The notes: generated from the sequence alone by a model not told the origin. A stretch of 64,000 nt of DNA from Osmia lignaria lignaria (GCF_051020975.1 NC_135036.1:7626001-7690000); one strand, 5' to 3'. Numbered from the stretch's first letter, positions 23,601 through 36,561 are shown. Numbers and translations: made by a program.

Positions 23601-26600
23601 CTGTTTATGGAGATACGGGATTGTACGGTTGTCCAAATCATTTACTCCAAGTTACCTCAGATCCTCAATTCACGACAGAAGGAAGCTTCGTGTACATTTA
23701 CTTCCAATGTAAGTGAATTTTTCATTGAGACAAACATTATTCGATGACTCGATAACAAATAAGAGTAATCCAATTAATTCCTTCATTTGACTAATTTGTT
23801 TACTTTTAACGTTAGAAAAGGGGGAGTATAATCTTACGATGATAGTTGTCTCGTAGGTGGAGGCGTGAAAAACAAACGAAGACCAGCTTTATTTTTTTTC
23901 AAACGGAATAATATATGATATAAATGAAGGATGCTGGCTTTTTTGAGCCTCGTTAACAAATAAAAATTATTTTTCCAGCAAACACAAGTTTGTTCGTTGA
24001 AGCCAACACTTTTTCATCGTTGCGGAAAATTATCGGCGAGACCGCTGTAATATCATGCAGGCCAACGTCGCCTGATTTAAGGGTTAATTTAGATTCCGGC
24101 GAGACGGTAAAATAAATTACATTTCGATAATTAATTCTTACAATTTTCTTCGAAAATTTTCATACGATTCGAATTTCTTCCACAGAATATCGATCAGAAC
24201 AGACTGTCTTTCAATCCAAGAATCGGATATACACTGAGCAATCTTACAATCAAAGACAGTGGATACTTCAATTGCAAAATAGAACGCGACGGTGTAATTG
24301 GGGAGGTCAATTATCATCTACTAGTGGATCGTAAGTATTCAGGCACACGATTTCACTTCTATAAAAGTGTACGTTGCAATAGTAACACGTTGACTGTCAT
24401 CGCTAATGAAGAACAGCATTGCTATTATTATTCTAGGAATGTAAAATTGCAATTTGAAGTTTTAAAGAACGCGATGTTCGATTTTTTGAAAAATTCAAGA
24501 GCTATTGTTTGATTTTAGGATATCAACCACTGAACGAGCCAAAAATACAGGAAAGCACCCTGGACTATGTGACACGGGGTCAAACTTTATTCGTGAATTG
24601 CACGACGGAAGTGAACGCGGATTTGCAGTACGTTTTCAATTGGTCAACACCGCAACAGGTAAGTATTTTCTTTAATCCTTTTTCAGATCTTTATGTATCT
24701 TCATTTAATGCATCATTTCAGGACAGCAGGATAACCAGCCGTTATTATCGTAAAATTTACGGTGCGAATATTCTGAGAGCCACTAATGAATTAATTATAA
24801 GAAATATGACGGATGAGGACGAAGGATGGTACGAATGCAGCATCATGTCCCTTTATGATTCGAAGAGGACGAGAAAATATATCCAAGTTCATGGTAGGTT
24901 CAGAGTGAAATTTACTTGAAGCCTGATAATTAATTCGATGTAAATTTTCAGATCCAGAATACAAATTTATCAATCTAACAGCTCAGGATGCTGATAGATA
25001 TTACCAGCGTCAGGAAGGTGATAAAGTACAATGGGTCGTATATGTACAAGCCTATCCTGAAGCTACTCTTAAATGGTAATGAAAGAGATATTAATTAAAG
25101 GTGACTTTCGATTGAAAGGAAATTTATATTTGATCAATAGGTTGGATCCAAGGGGAGATGAAATCGTAGACAAAATGAATAATTACGTGATAAGTTACAG
25201 TCCCACTAAAACGATATTGAAAATTAATACTTTAAAAATTAGCAACATGGGAATCTATTCTCTTCAAGCTACCAATGGGGACAGAAACGAAATGTTGAAT
25301 TTTACGTTAGACGTGATAGGTAAACGATTCTTCGGCTGAATTTCCGAAAAATAAATCGTGTAATTAAATCTTTAATTACTATTTATTTTCCAGTTAAACC
25401 TATACTGATGTTGGAAGAATCTCATTATTACTCTCTTAATCAGGAAGCTAAAATACTTTGTGATATAGTGGCATTTCCACTACCTAATATTTCATGGAGT
25501 TTCACGAGGTGCCCCGAGTATCCTACGTGTGAAGATAAAAGCACAATCTTAACGGTAGGTACATTAAATATTTCTTAATTGAATATCGATTTGAGAAAAA
25601 AAAATTATATGCAGGATACCAAGGAAACATTAACAGATACGAGATTTTACTCGAAAGTAAAAATGATTTTTGAAATGACTGGTCAATTGAAATGCACCGC
25701 GTGTAATATTCTTGGATGTGAATCTAGTATTCAAAATGCCTTAGTCTCTGGTAAGGACATAAACATCAGTAGCCTAGTTATGAGATTTTTAAAAATTTTT
25801 TATGATTTTTAAATATGTTAACAGATGGAAGAGGTGGCTTCGGTATAATCGAGCCAAAAGAATTAGTGACCGTAGGTGACGATCTAGAACTAATCTGTGC
25901 TGCCTCGGTTTATAATTACTCAGATAATTTTGATTGGAGATACGGCAATGATACACGTATCGTAGAAAATAGTAAGTATTCTCTATACTCGATATCTTTT
26001 ATGAAACGCATATTTCATTAATCTAATAATTTTTCAATTAGACAGATTATCGATTATTCATAGCAGGACTCAATTCACTCATCGTTCGATATTAAAAATA
26101 AAGAATGTTAATAAGGGAGATTCAACGAATTATTCGTGTATCAATAAAGAAGAGATAAGTTATTTCCTACAGGTTCATGGTGAGAAATGTTATTTAACCC
26201 TTGAACAGCGGACAAAATTGAATTAAAATTAAATTAGATTAAAATCCGAGGGTAAAGAACTTCACTATCAAAATGGATTTGTTAATTCTTTCTTCCTTTT
26301 TAGATGCACGAGCACCTACTTTTAAGGAAACTAACATGAACAAGAACGAGCTTACTGTAGATTTAAATACGGACGCACATAAAACAGTGATTCTGAAATG
26401 TTTTGCGGATGGAATGCCTAGACCAAATATCACTTGGTACAAGGTAAATAATTAACAGCTTGTTCATTATTAATATCCTTATCCGAAAATATCAAATATG
26501 AAACTGTTTCATTACATTTAATAGGACGATACATTAATAAAAAATAATGACCAATACATGCTCCTCTACCATCACCAAGAGCTTCATATTAAATATCTGC

Positions 26601-29600
26601 TAGGTTCTGACAGTGGAAAGTACTCGTGCCTAGTAGAGAATCGTATTGGAAAAATTGAAGCCTCTCAATTAATAACGATAAAAGGTAACTCATTGTTTCA
26701 CAGAATAAGAATTACACATCCTGTAATATACATATTGATAATTAAATAAATTTGATTCCAGGAAAAGTGATTCCTAAGGAACTAATCATATTGATCGGTG
26801 TCTTAGCGATCACTGTCGTGATTTTGATTGTCTACTTCACGATCAAGATTCGACGTGAAAAGGTAATTAATAAGAAGGTAACACGTTTCTAAGGATAATT
26901 ACAGAAACTGACTGAATCTTTCAGATAATGAGGAAAGAATTAATGGAAGCTGGACTGATGCACTTTGAAGAGGGAGCAATAGAATGCTTGAATCCGGACA
27001 TGACTGTGGACGATCAAGCCGAGTTGCTTCCTTATGACAAAAAATGGGAATTTCCTAGAGAAAGATTGAAATTAGGTAAATTCTGAATCTTTCACTTAAA
27101 AATTGTTTAATTTTTAATTTTGATATATTTAATAGGAAAGAAACTGGGAAGTGGAGCCTTTGGTGTTGTCATGAAAGCAGAAGCACAAGGAATTTGCGAA
27201 CATGAAACAATTACCACGGTAGCTGTGAAAATGGTTCGTCGTACAACCGATCCTACCTATGTTAGAGCACTTGCCAGTGAATTGAAAATTATGGTTCATC
27301 TTGGAAAACATTTGAACGTTGTTAATCTCCTCGGAGCGTGTACAAAGAATATCTCGAAACGTACGTATTCCACAAAAAGTTCCTCCACAAAAATCTAATC
27401 TTTATCTAATATACAATAGGTGAATTGTTGGTGATCGTTGAATACTGTCGATTTGGAAATTTGCATAATTATTTGTTACGTCATAGAGCTGATTTCATTA
27501 ACCAAATTGACCCAGCAACCGAAAAAATTGATCCCAACATCGGTATAGATATTCTAACGAGATCTGCCAGCATTGAAAGTAACTACAGGTTTGTTATAAT
27601 TTTTTATCTATTGACTGAAGTTAATAGTGCCTCATGGAAGGGGCTTTTCCTAAAAATTTTTAACCATCAGAGAATCTATTCGTATTCCTATATCAAAGGC
27701 TTCATTTATTTGTGATTAACCCTATTATTGCAATCGCTTTCGACTTAAATAAATGCCTGTCACAGACACCCAAGTGTCTGGTCCATCAGATTGCACTCGT
27801 ATTTAAGAACTGAATCTCTAATAATAATGATCAATATATAGAAAAATTGTTTGAATGAAACACTGCATTTTCACAGATCTATTTCTTAACTGTTACTTTG
27901 GTCAATAACACAATAGGATGTATTCACACTGCTGTGCATAGGGGTTGCGGTGTTAACGATATCTGTGTTTCTTCTGTCCTCACGACAGGATAAAATACGC
28001 GGCATTGTCATTTTCCCGCAGTCTTAGCGCGAATTCTGGCACCGATTCGGTGCACTATCAAGCCACCGCACCTATGGATTCTCAAGGTGTTAGCATGTCC
28101 CCGGACGGTTGCATCGTCAGCAACGAATCGTCTCAGCCAGGATGGAGATCCAACTATCGCGGTGATTACAAGGATCACAATTTGAAACCGATCTGCACGC
28201 AGGATCTATTGTCCTGGGCATTTCAGGTGGCGCGAGGGATGGAATATCTTAGTCAGAGAAAAGTACGTGGATCTATTATTATTAATTAGATTCCTGCAGA
28301 TAACTCGAGGAATTTTTCTGTAGGTATTACACGGCGATTTAGCCGCGAGAAATATTTTACTGGCCGAGAATAATGTGGTAAAGATATGCGATTTCGGGCT
28401 GGCTAAAACTATGTACAAGGATAATAATTACAAGAAGAAAGGGGATGGCCCGTTGCCCATTAAATGGATGGCTATCGAATCGATCAGAGATCGAATTTTC
28501 TCTACACAGTCGGATATTTGGTCGTTTGGTATTGTTCTATGGGAATTCTTCACGTTAGCTGAGACACCCTATCCTGGAATGGAAGCTGAGAAACTGTATC
28601 AGAAACTGATCGAAGGATACAGGATGGAGCAGCCGGAATATGCTACTCCTGACATGTAAGTTAATGTCTTCTTTGGCTAAAAATGACATATATTCAATAT
28701 TGAGAGAACCCAGAGAAAATCTAAGAAAAGCGGGATCTGAGTTTAAAATTAAATTAAAAATTGGGGCTCTCTTCATGGTCCGCCGTCGAAAAATTAACAA
28801 TAATTCCTGTTGATTTCTGATATGGTCACCAATTACCAGCCTATATTACTACTAATTATTTTATTTTATATTTGTCGTAGCTACAACATAATGCTCCAGT
28901 GTTGGAAGGCTAAACCTACTTTGCGACCAAGTTTCACAGAACTAGTGCATAGCATAGGTGAACTCTTAGAAGAGAGTATAAAAGCGGTGAGTTTGCATCT
29001 ATTCATCTACATTTAAAAAAATAATAAATACACTAGAAAAAATATATAAAAACACAAATGCTCATTAAATTTACAGCACTACATCAGTCTAAACGCCCCT
29101 TACTTGGACATGAACACAATGATGCTGGAAGCTGGTAAAAATGACTATTTGACGATGCTGTCTGCTCCTGATCACGAGACCCTCTCTTCGCCCTCCCACG
29201 AGTACGCAAACTCACCCTTAAATTCACCAGCTTCCACGTACCTGTGCATGAGTCCAGCGATTCGGAAGGACGAATCAGGGATATTCAGTCCTAGACCGCA
29301 TGAAGAACGAACTCATTTCGAATTTCCATCCCATACGTCCGACTCCGAGGACGCGGTGGAATTATCACCGATGTTGAAGAAGCAAGAGGAGGACGACGAC
29401 CCTTACCTAAAGCCCATCAACGTGCACGAACGAAGGGCTGAGTTCGCCCGACAGAGGCAAGCAATGAAGAATCAAAGTAACGATCGACCGATCGATAGGG
29501 ATTCAGGATACTGTAACACACCTAGAAATGTTCATCTGATAGATCTGAACGAGAAGAACCAGAAACATTCGGAGGTGGTTGACAACGATGAGAGAACGGA

Positions 29601-29766
29601 CGCGAATTCGAAGGATTTCGTGCCAGCCATCATCAGAACGCAGGATAATTATGTGAATATGCCTAAACAGAAGATCGACTTGAGAAAAGACGTACCTGAT
29701 GGATTCAGCAATCCCAGTTATGTAATGATCGACACTCGAGAGACGAATTTAGAGGAACGGTGCTGA
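20698..29766 (+). CDS. Pvr: PDGF/VEGF receptor-related tyrosine kinase
   Basis: Twenty-three exons, all phase-consistent, give 1400 aa: 20698-20752, 23312-23454, 23522-23708, 23979-24106, 24186-24330, 24519-24658, 24722-24893, 24952-25075, 25141-25319, 25394-25554, 25615-25750, 25825-25971, 26042-26179, 26304-26443, 26525-26684, 26762-26862, 26925-27075, 27136-27360, 27420-27588, 27989-28262, 28324-28655, 28881-28986, 29077-29766. A signal peptide is followed by about seven Ig-like domains (DSGYFNCK and DSGKYSCLVEN mark two) and TM 726-746. The kinase is split: GSGAFG (807-812), K834, an insert, HGDLAARN (1028-1035), DFG (1048-1050). The tail has YxxM at 1180, 1195, 1226 and 1363. The family receives PDGF/VEGF-like ligands to guide haemocytes, border cells and epithelia. 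An in-frame alternative acceptor (TTCCCGCAG, about 28020) would shorten exon 20. Confidence 0.94.
22373..22411 (+). repeat. Dispersed CCTCGGA...GGACCATGGAGAGAG motif, copy in Pvr intron 1
   Basis: It matches the ZnT intron copy with a few changes (CCTCGGAAGACGGACCATGG, then AGAGAGACCCAATATTAA). Confidence 0.65.
28755..28790 (-). repeat. Dispersed motif, inverted copy in Pvr intron 21
   Basis: Read on the minus strand it gives CGACGGCGGACCATGAAGAG then AGCCCCAATTTT, matching the copies at 16.6 and 22.4 kb. It lies between the kinase exons. Confidence 0.65.
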
Positions 29767-31014
29767 AACTTCTTCTGTATGTAAGCATCATTTGTGTAAT
29801 TATAAGAAAATTCATGAATTGAGACACTTTTTTACGTTTACTAGTATCACGTGTTTCCTTTTGTGCATATTGCTTCATTTTCAATGTGCCATGACAAAAC
29901 GTTGCGCTTAAATAACACGGACAACAGTTTTGTTCGTTTATTAATCTTTGATCGAGGTTGAAGGTTTAATACTGATTTTACAAAATTAAGAATATCCTTA
30001 GATTTAGTATAAGGATAGAAGAAGATACTAAAGTAATTGCTATTTTTTGTAATTCGTTGATTAAATGCTCGAATATAATTTTTTAAAATATTCCTTGTAA
30101 GATATCAACGATTGTATGTTATAAGGAAAGTTACCGCTAAATTTCCTAAATAAAGCAATATTTTTATATTTTTTAATACTTTTGTCGTGCTTTATTTTAA
30201 AAGTATTGAAAGAAGATTGATCAATATAGAATTGTTGAAACGTTTTGAAAATTTTATTATCTGTAAATCTGATATCAATTAGAGAATTCATTCATTATTT
30301 TTAATATGTACGAATAGATCAAAGTTTTAACATTTCATTAGATATATTTTGATATTATGCCATTCGCGCTAGTATTATTTTATGATTAAGTAATTTTTAA
30401 CTGAGATAATGTACAAGATTCAGACAATATTATGAAATATTCGAATGTATGTAACAATGAAATTCAATCGGTGTGCTTTTGATAATGTACTTACTACTTG
30501 ATTAATTGAAAATTCAGTCCATGCAACGATTATAGAATATCTTCTAATCAAACTACGAATTTCAGACGTGTAATTCACGTAGCAAAAATTAATTAATTTA
30601 GTACTTAACGCGCTGAGACTTACAAATCAGAAATTTTCAAGAAGTTCATTACGATCTATTAGACCAAAGAATTGTGTTTCAATGGTAATAAACTGTTAGC
30701 TATTTGTCGTGTGAAAGAATGTCACAGAAGAGTATGCCTGTCAGATTAATTTAAATTTTCTAATCGTGAATCATGTTTCCGTTTAGGTAACTTGTACAAT
30801 AAACTTTTTACATAAAAGTACCTTTTGTGATTTCGCAGTTATCCACTCACGTCATTGGCAATTCTAATTGAATAAGGAACATCGTGTATAGTCACGTTAC
30901 TATGTATAAGTTGACCTGTTCTTCTTATGTCATTAACGAAATTTTGTTTATAGTTTCGCCACCTGAAATATATCATTATTGCTGGACAATTTGTAAAAAA
31001 CGTTTATAAATTAC
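29767..31014. other. Intergenic, Pvr to CNBD2-like gene
   Basis: AT-rich, with the Pvr 3' UTR and candidate AATAAA signals near 30687 and 30797. The convergent CNBD2-like gene ends at 31015. No gene or clear repeat seen. Confidence 0.55.
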
Positions 31015-33479
31015 TCATAGTAATGTGTGGTACCTGCGATTGTTCACGAATTCTTTAAACAATTTTTCTTTAGTTGGAAATTTCGAGTCCATAAACAATT
31101 TCACACGTTCCCAAATATTAGCACGATTGTGTTCGTTTATCCAATAACGTGGAACCAGAAAACACCGAACATTTGTTTTTGACACTATTCTTCTATCGAT
31201 CATATTTTCACCTAAAAAAAAAAGAGTATGTTAGTTCGAAATAAATTTTTTTTAAAGTAGAGATAGAACTTATAACGCGTTACCAAGTCCGAAGCAGGCA
31301 CCTCTGGTAAACGTTGAAATTCGCATAAATATTGTACGTACATTACTTGGATAACATTGTTGTTGAGATATGGAAGAAGGTTCTCTTAACAACATTTCAG
31401 CTACATCCGTGATTTTGTGCCACTCATTTATCTTCACAATTAAAAATTTTCATATGAAATAAAAATCATCTAATTTTTAACTCATTTTTTCAATTATAAC
31501 AGGATTTAGCGTCAAGCGAAGTAGAAAATTCGAAAAAAGTTCTCAAATTGGGGGAGCCTAAGTCTCTCCTTAAAATAACTTTTGAACTAATCAATTTTCG
31601 ATCTAAATACCTTATTACGTTTTTGTAGAAAATAAAAAGATGCTTCAATTAATGTATAACAAAATACACAATTTCATTTAAGAACATAAAGATGACATAT
31701 TATATGCATATACTTACGACATCCAATAATGTAGTTGTAACAATACTAGAACGATCAAAATCGACGCGTTTGTCAAGGGGTTTCGATGACAATAGCAACT
31801 GAGTGTAATCTATCAAATGCCCACTGTCGGTTACGCCGATATCACTCTGCGTTAAGAATTATTCGGTATAAAAATGCAAAAATCTTCCCGTTTGTTATTT
31901 GTAATGCTGAAAAATTCTACTCTAATAAATTTATGTTCATATACCAGTTCATCCATCTTTTGCTCGCCTAATTCTAAATCTTTTATTGATCTTCTCACTT
32001 CATCTCGTGTAGGGCACGTTCTGGAATCGTATAATTCATAGTGCGTTCCACGCATGGAATGTTCCTCACGAACAATGATATGTTCTATTAGTTCACATTC
32101 ACCTTCTAATAGAAAATGCACGTAGTTCACCATCCCCTTACCGTCACCTAGTAAAACCTTAAATAATTAATTTCTTTATTGAATAAAAGAAGGTTCAAAC
32201 TTCGTCAACTAAACAACTTAACTTTCAATTTTGTACCTCGTCAGCTTGAAATTCTTTTAATCTACTAAGAATGCAACATTCTCTCATCATCTTCTCGTCC
32301 CAGCATTTGAAATAATTAAAATAAATTAACGCCTCTTGGAGGGCGTTCCATTCTTTCATCAAAGTAGGTCGTAAAATATCTTCAAAATCCTGGGAACAGA
32401 TCAAAATCAAATCCACGGTGGCTGTAAATAAAGAGAAATAAATTAGATTTATTAACAGTAATAAAACGACGATACGTACTGTTTGAAATTACTGTCGCTG
32501 ATCTTGGTAATTTATGTAATAACGCAATTTCGCCGAAAATATCTCCTGGATTTAAAATACCCATGTCAATTTCCCTCATTTCATCTGAAAATAAATTAAA
32601 TTTCTATTAGATAGGCACCCAGAATTTTACTCTAACCGAGGGGGGTAAACGTACCGGTCCAACGATCGATGACCACCTTCGATAAACTGACCTCTCCACT
32701 AACAATAAAATAAAGATTCTCAGCTGGACGATCCTGTCGTACAATTATTCGACCTGGTGATAAGTACTGATAAAAGCATACTCCAGCTAAAATTTCTTGC
32801 AAACGTTCTGGATATTTTTTAAACACCCCAAACTTCTTAAACAGCTCGAATATGTACGTTCTTTCGACTGATGTTCGATCGTATGGATTCGTTAATAAAA
32901 TAGAACGATCCTTCAATGAAATATATTTAAATTATCCATTTGTATTCTTTGATATAAATTACAATAAATGGATAATTTATGAACCTCCAGAGTAAGTGTT
33001 TTCTTCTCGACTTTCTTCGCTTGTGCCCTTTTAATATTAATCGCAACATCGTCGCTAATTTCTTCAACTACAGGTTCTTCAGTTAGCCATTTCATGTATA
33101 TTAGAATACGTCTGAACGCAGAACGAAAAAGCTGAATTCCTTTTAATCGATCTACCTGTTTGTACATTAAATATTAATCATTTTTATTATTTAACACCTT
33201 GTGATCGAAGGGTGTAAAATCTACCCTTTGCAAGACGAACCGTAGGTTCTGATTTAAACGAAGGAAATTTTTAATTTAAATAAATAATTATACTTCTTCT
33301 TGATGTATTAATTGTTATTCAAATAACGTTCTCCCCAGTATTAATACTGAAATATTCATGTATTGTTTAAATAATGAAAGTTGTGCAAATTTATTTACCC
33401 TTTTAACTAATAAAGATTTTCTTGTCAATGCTGCCATAAATGACTCACGTAAAGACTTTCTTCTTCCTGTTGGTTCCAT
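31015..33479 (-). CDS. Cyclic nucleotide-binding domain protein, CNBD2-like
   Basis: Nine exons on the minus strand join in phase (33399-33479, 32985-33155, 32655-32910, 32480-32584, 32237-32421, 31945-32157, 31718-31846, 31284-31431, 31015-31211), giving about 494 aa. The cNMP-binding fold spans exons 3-4: RQDRPAENLYFIVSGEV, then the phosphate-binding cassette FGEIALLHKLPRSATV with its Glu and Arg intact, so cAMP or cGMP binding is likely. A C-terminal half without ion-channel helices (FTRGACFGLGEN, then CFLVPRYW) fits the CNBD2 group, linked in mammals to sperm. The exon 6 end is uncertain: a later in-frame donor (GTAGAA) would add eight residues. The exon 2 donor (GTTCAT) is weak. Confidence 0.75.
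31500..31695. repeat. Palindrome-cored element, partial copy 4
   Basis: In the CNBD2-like intron between exons 7 and 8. It keeps the right half of the core (TTTTGAACTAATCAATTTTC) and right-flank sequence (ACAAAATACACAATTTCATT), but lacks most of the left half. Confidence 0.55.
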
Positions 33480-34053
33480 TTTAATTTTTTCGTAATTTCA
33501 CAAGAAGTAACAAATTTTGTATATTGAAGAAGAAAGTAATAACTGTATTGTTTGATCAATAAAGTAATGGAGGATTGTCATGGGGTTGATACATTAAACT
33601 GTCATTTTTCTATTTTTCCTCATTTTTCTTTGTTTTTCTTCCTAAAATGTTCATTTTAAATGACTTCTTTAAATACTTGAATCTATAATTAGCATTATAG
33701 ACATTATTTATTCTAAAGATACCATAGCTTTTCATGATTTCATATTGATTGTAATTCACTTTGGATTGAAAACTATAATGTTTATTATCGTTTTTAATAT
33801 CTTTATTATTGTTATATAATATATATTGTTTATAAATTGAATAATGTCGATAATGTAACTCCCTTTTATGAAAGATGATCTAATATCTGCTCTACGTTAT
33901 AGGTGGTTTGTGGTATTGCTACTGACTTGCACATGCGAAAATGACAAGTATATTTGGATGAGTTTATGAACAGTATTATATTTAATATTGTGAGTCTCTG
34001 TAAAGTGACTTTTGCTTTGGATAAAGAACTGAATTAAAGACATCTGAGAAATA
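33480..34053. promoter_or_regulatory. Shared intergenic region between divergent CNBD2-like and POMP genes
   Basis: 574 bp separate the two opposed start codons, so both promoters must lie here or in the first exons. It is AT-rich, with no clear TATA box. The promoter role is inferred from gene layout only. Confidence 0.45.
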
Positions 34054-34933
34054 ATGGTAATACATAGCGTCAGTTTTAATTTCTCTCCATCTAAAGTATA
34101 CTCAGAAACCTAATGCATTATTGTATTTCTAATGCATTCTGTTTCAGAATCAGGTTATGGGGTAGCATATACATACAGTACCATTTTTTAATTCACACTG
34201 TAATATTAAGCAATCAATAGCTTCTATATATTTGTACAAAATAACAACGTTAAAATATCAATTTTCAGAGTTTTGATTTACCATCAGTTATTCCACAACC
34301 TACTGCCAATGGCCAGTTTAACATTCGCGATGACAGCTATGGTGTGCCTAGTCCTATGATTTCTGGGTATAGTATTTATATTAAACAATGTCAGGAGGAA
34401 TTAATTTTCTTATATTGTATTTAATATTTTTCAGACTGGGTGCAGTAAGACAAAACATAGGTTATTCTCATCCCTTAGAAGCATCTGAAAGAAATGTAAA
34501 CAAATAATTACAAACCATTAATGTTCATCTAATCATTATAACCATGTTAATTAATTAATTAATTACCTTATTATGTGCATATTTTAGTACGAAAAAAATC
34601 GCACACGTATGAACATGATACTGCTTAGAAACACACAAGGATTGCATGCTCCAATGCGTATGGCAATGGAATTAAAAGCTACTGAAAAAATTGGAAGACT
34701 TCCATTTCTTCCATCTTCAAATATGATGAGAGATGTTTTACTTGGAAAAGATGAGGAAATAGGGTAATTCTATATAAAATTATTATTGTATATGAGTTAT
34801 AACTTACTGGAACATTGTGTTACATTATTTTCTTCATGTACTTAGGTTTGAAGACATATTAAATATACCTGACTTCAGAGAACAAATGGGTCAACCTCAT
34901 GCTGTTGTTGAGAAAAGTCTTGGAATCTTATAA
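34054..34933 (+). CDS. POMP: Proteasome maturation protein
   Basis: Five exons (34054-34056, 34269-34366, 34435-34495, 34588-34763, 34846-34933) give 141 aa, the same length as human POMP. Marks include YSHPLEASERN, the LRNTQGLHAPMRMAMELKA helix region, GRLPFLPSSN, and the end EDILN...KSLGIL. POMP (Ump1) chaperones 20S proteasome half-mers at the ER and is degraded as the first substrate. The first coding exon ends right after the ATG: ATG is followed at once by the donor GTAATA, and codon 2 (Ser) starts exon 2. The next in-frame ATG would drop the conserved N-terminus. Confidence 0.92.
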
Positions 34934-35583
34934 ATAATTTGTTTATAACATGTAAGATACTGGTTTTGTATTATTGAATACCTTAAATAAAAATAAATAT
35001 TTAACTCCTATAACTTATTTATATGTCATGACTCAAAAGAAAAAAATGTGTATCCAATTTAGTAATGGTAAATTAATAAAACCATTTTGTAAAATACTTA
35101 AATTGATATACATTACTATCTCTCGCTTTTACGAAGCACAAATTTTTAAACTTGATCAGCAAAAGCATGTGCAAAGTTCATAAGATTATCGGCAATCGAT
35201 TTATGTGTTTTAGTCTATTTTTCTTTAACGACTACTTGGTATCACTAATCTTATATGTTGAAGTAGGTATAAATATATGTAAATTTATTATAATAAGTAA
35301 GTTCTTAGCACATCATCCATATCGACAAATGAAATTGTGTTTATCGTTTAGGTTGAAAAAGTTAACACAATCCGCAAGTGAATGGTAGGAGATACAAACT
35401 CACTGAATTGCTGATTTATTTCAAGTATACACATATTTATTTATTAGACATTTCATATTTTCGTTTTTTAAGTGTTCTGCATGGTATGTAAGTAAAATAT
35501 ACTCGATACGATCTTGGATTTATTCCGTAAAGAAACTACATAACCTTTGGATTACATTGGCTGGTACCCAAGCATTAGAAAGA
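34934..35583. other. Intergenic, POMP to first methyltransferase
   Basis: AT-rich; POMP 3' UTR and upstream region of the methyltransferase. A few short open frames without recognisable content. Confidence 0.55.
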
Positions 35584-36561
35584 ATGTCAAATATTAAAAT
35601 ATTAGACGGTGGATTTTCTGCACAATTATCCACTCATGTTGGCGCAAAAATCGATGGTGATCCCCTGTGGACAGCAAGATTTTTAGCAACAAATCCTAAT
35701 GCTGTTTATGCCACACATTTAGATTTCTTAAGAGCAGGGGCAGATATTATAGAGACTAATACATACCAAGCTTCAATTCCTGGTTTAATGAAATATTTAT
35801 CTATCACTGAGGGAGAAAGTATAAATTTATTACATGAAGCTGTTAAGCTTGCCCAAAAAGCTGTTAATGATTATACTAAAGAGATTGAAGGAAATAATAA
35901 TATTGAAAATAAGAATCCAGTCATTGCTGGTTCTTGTGGACCATATGGAGCTAGTTTACATGATGGTTCTGAATATAATGGGGCTTATGGTAAAACAACA
36001 CCACGTGAAGTAATGATGCAATGGCATAAATCGCGTATTGATGCCCTGATTGATTCTGGTATAGAATTATTAGCATTAGAAACAATACCCTGTTATCAGG
36101 AAGCAGAAGCATTAGTGGAACTTTTGAAAGAATATCCAAATGTCAAAGCATGGCTTTCATTTTCATGTAAAAGAAATAGTCAAAATATAGTAGATGGAAG
36201 TAATTTTCAAGAAGTTGCTACACATTGCTATAAGATGGCTTTGCCTGGCCAAATAATTGCTATTGGTGTAAATTGTCTTGCCCCAAAAGATGTATCTCCT
36301 TTACTAAAAAATATTAACAAAAATGCAGCAAATCAATTTATACCATTAATAGCATATCCTAACAGTGGAGAAATATATTCATTACCTGAAGGATGGATAA
36401 AGGATGAAAGTTATCCTCCATTTGAAAATTTTATTCCTGAATGGCTAGAGATTGGGGTACAGTACATTGGAGGTTGTTGCAGAATGTATGCAGAAAATAT
36501 CAAATCAATCAGAAAAGAAGTAAATAGCTTTAAGAAAAAGGAAGCAGAAAAAGAAGACTAA
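35584..36561 (+). CDS. Homocysteine S-methyltransferase, first tandem copy
   Basis: A single uninterrupted exon of 325 aa. The N-terminal ILDGGFSAQLSTH, the ETNTYQAS strand, and zinc-ligand cysteines C231 (GVNC) and C298/C299 (GGCC) define the Pfam S-methyltransferase family (MmuM, Drosophila CG10621/CG10623). These cytosolic enzymes move a methyl group from S-methylmethionine or S-adenosylmethionine to homocysteine, giving methionine. The frame is open upstream to 35557 but the first ATG is at 35584, placing MSNIKILDGG where relatives begin. It lies 755 bp before a second copy. The Lys/Glu-rich C-terminus is not conserved in that copy. Confidence 0.92.
   Translation: MSNIKILDGGFSAQLSTHVGAKIDGDPLWTARFLATNPNAVYATHLDFLRAGADIIETNTYQASIPGLMKYLSITEGESINLLHEAVKLAQKAVNDYTKEIEGNNNIENKNPVIAGSCGPYGASLHDGSEYNGAYGKTTPREVMMQWHKSRIDALIDSGIELLALETIPCYQEAEALVELLKEYPNVKAWLSFSCKRNSQNIVDGSNFQEVATHCYKMALPGQIIAIGVNCLAPKDVSPLLKNINKNAANQFIPLIAYPNSGEIYSLPEGWIKDESYPPFENFIPEWLEIGVQYIGGCCRMYAENIKSIRKEVNSFKKKEAEKED

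Noticed and set aside
26239..26442. Minus-strand 67-codon frame over Pvr exon 14
   Set aside because: A shadow of an Ig-domain exon with correct splice phases on the plus strand.
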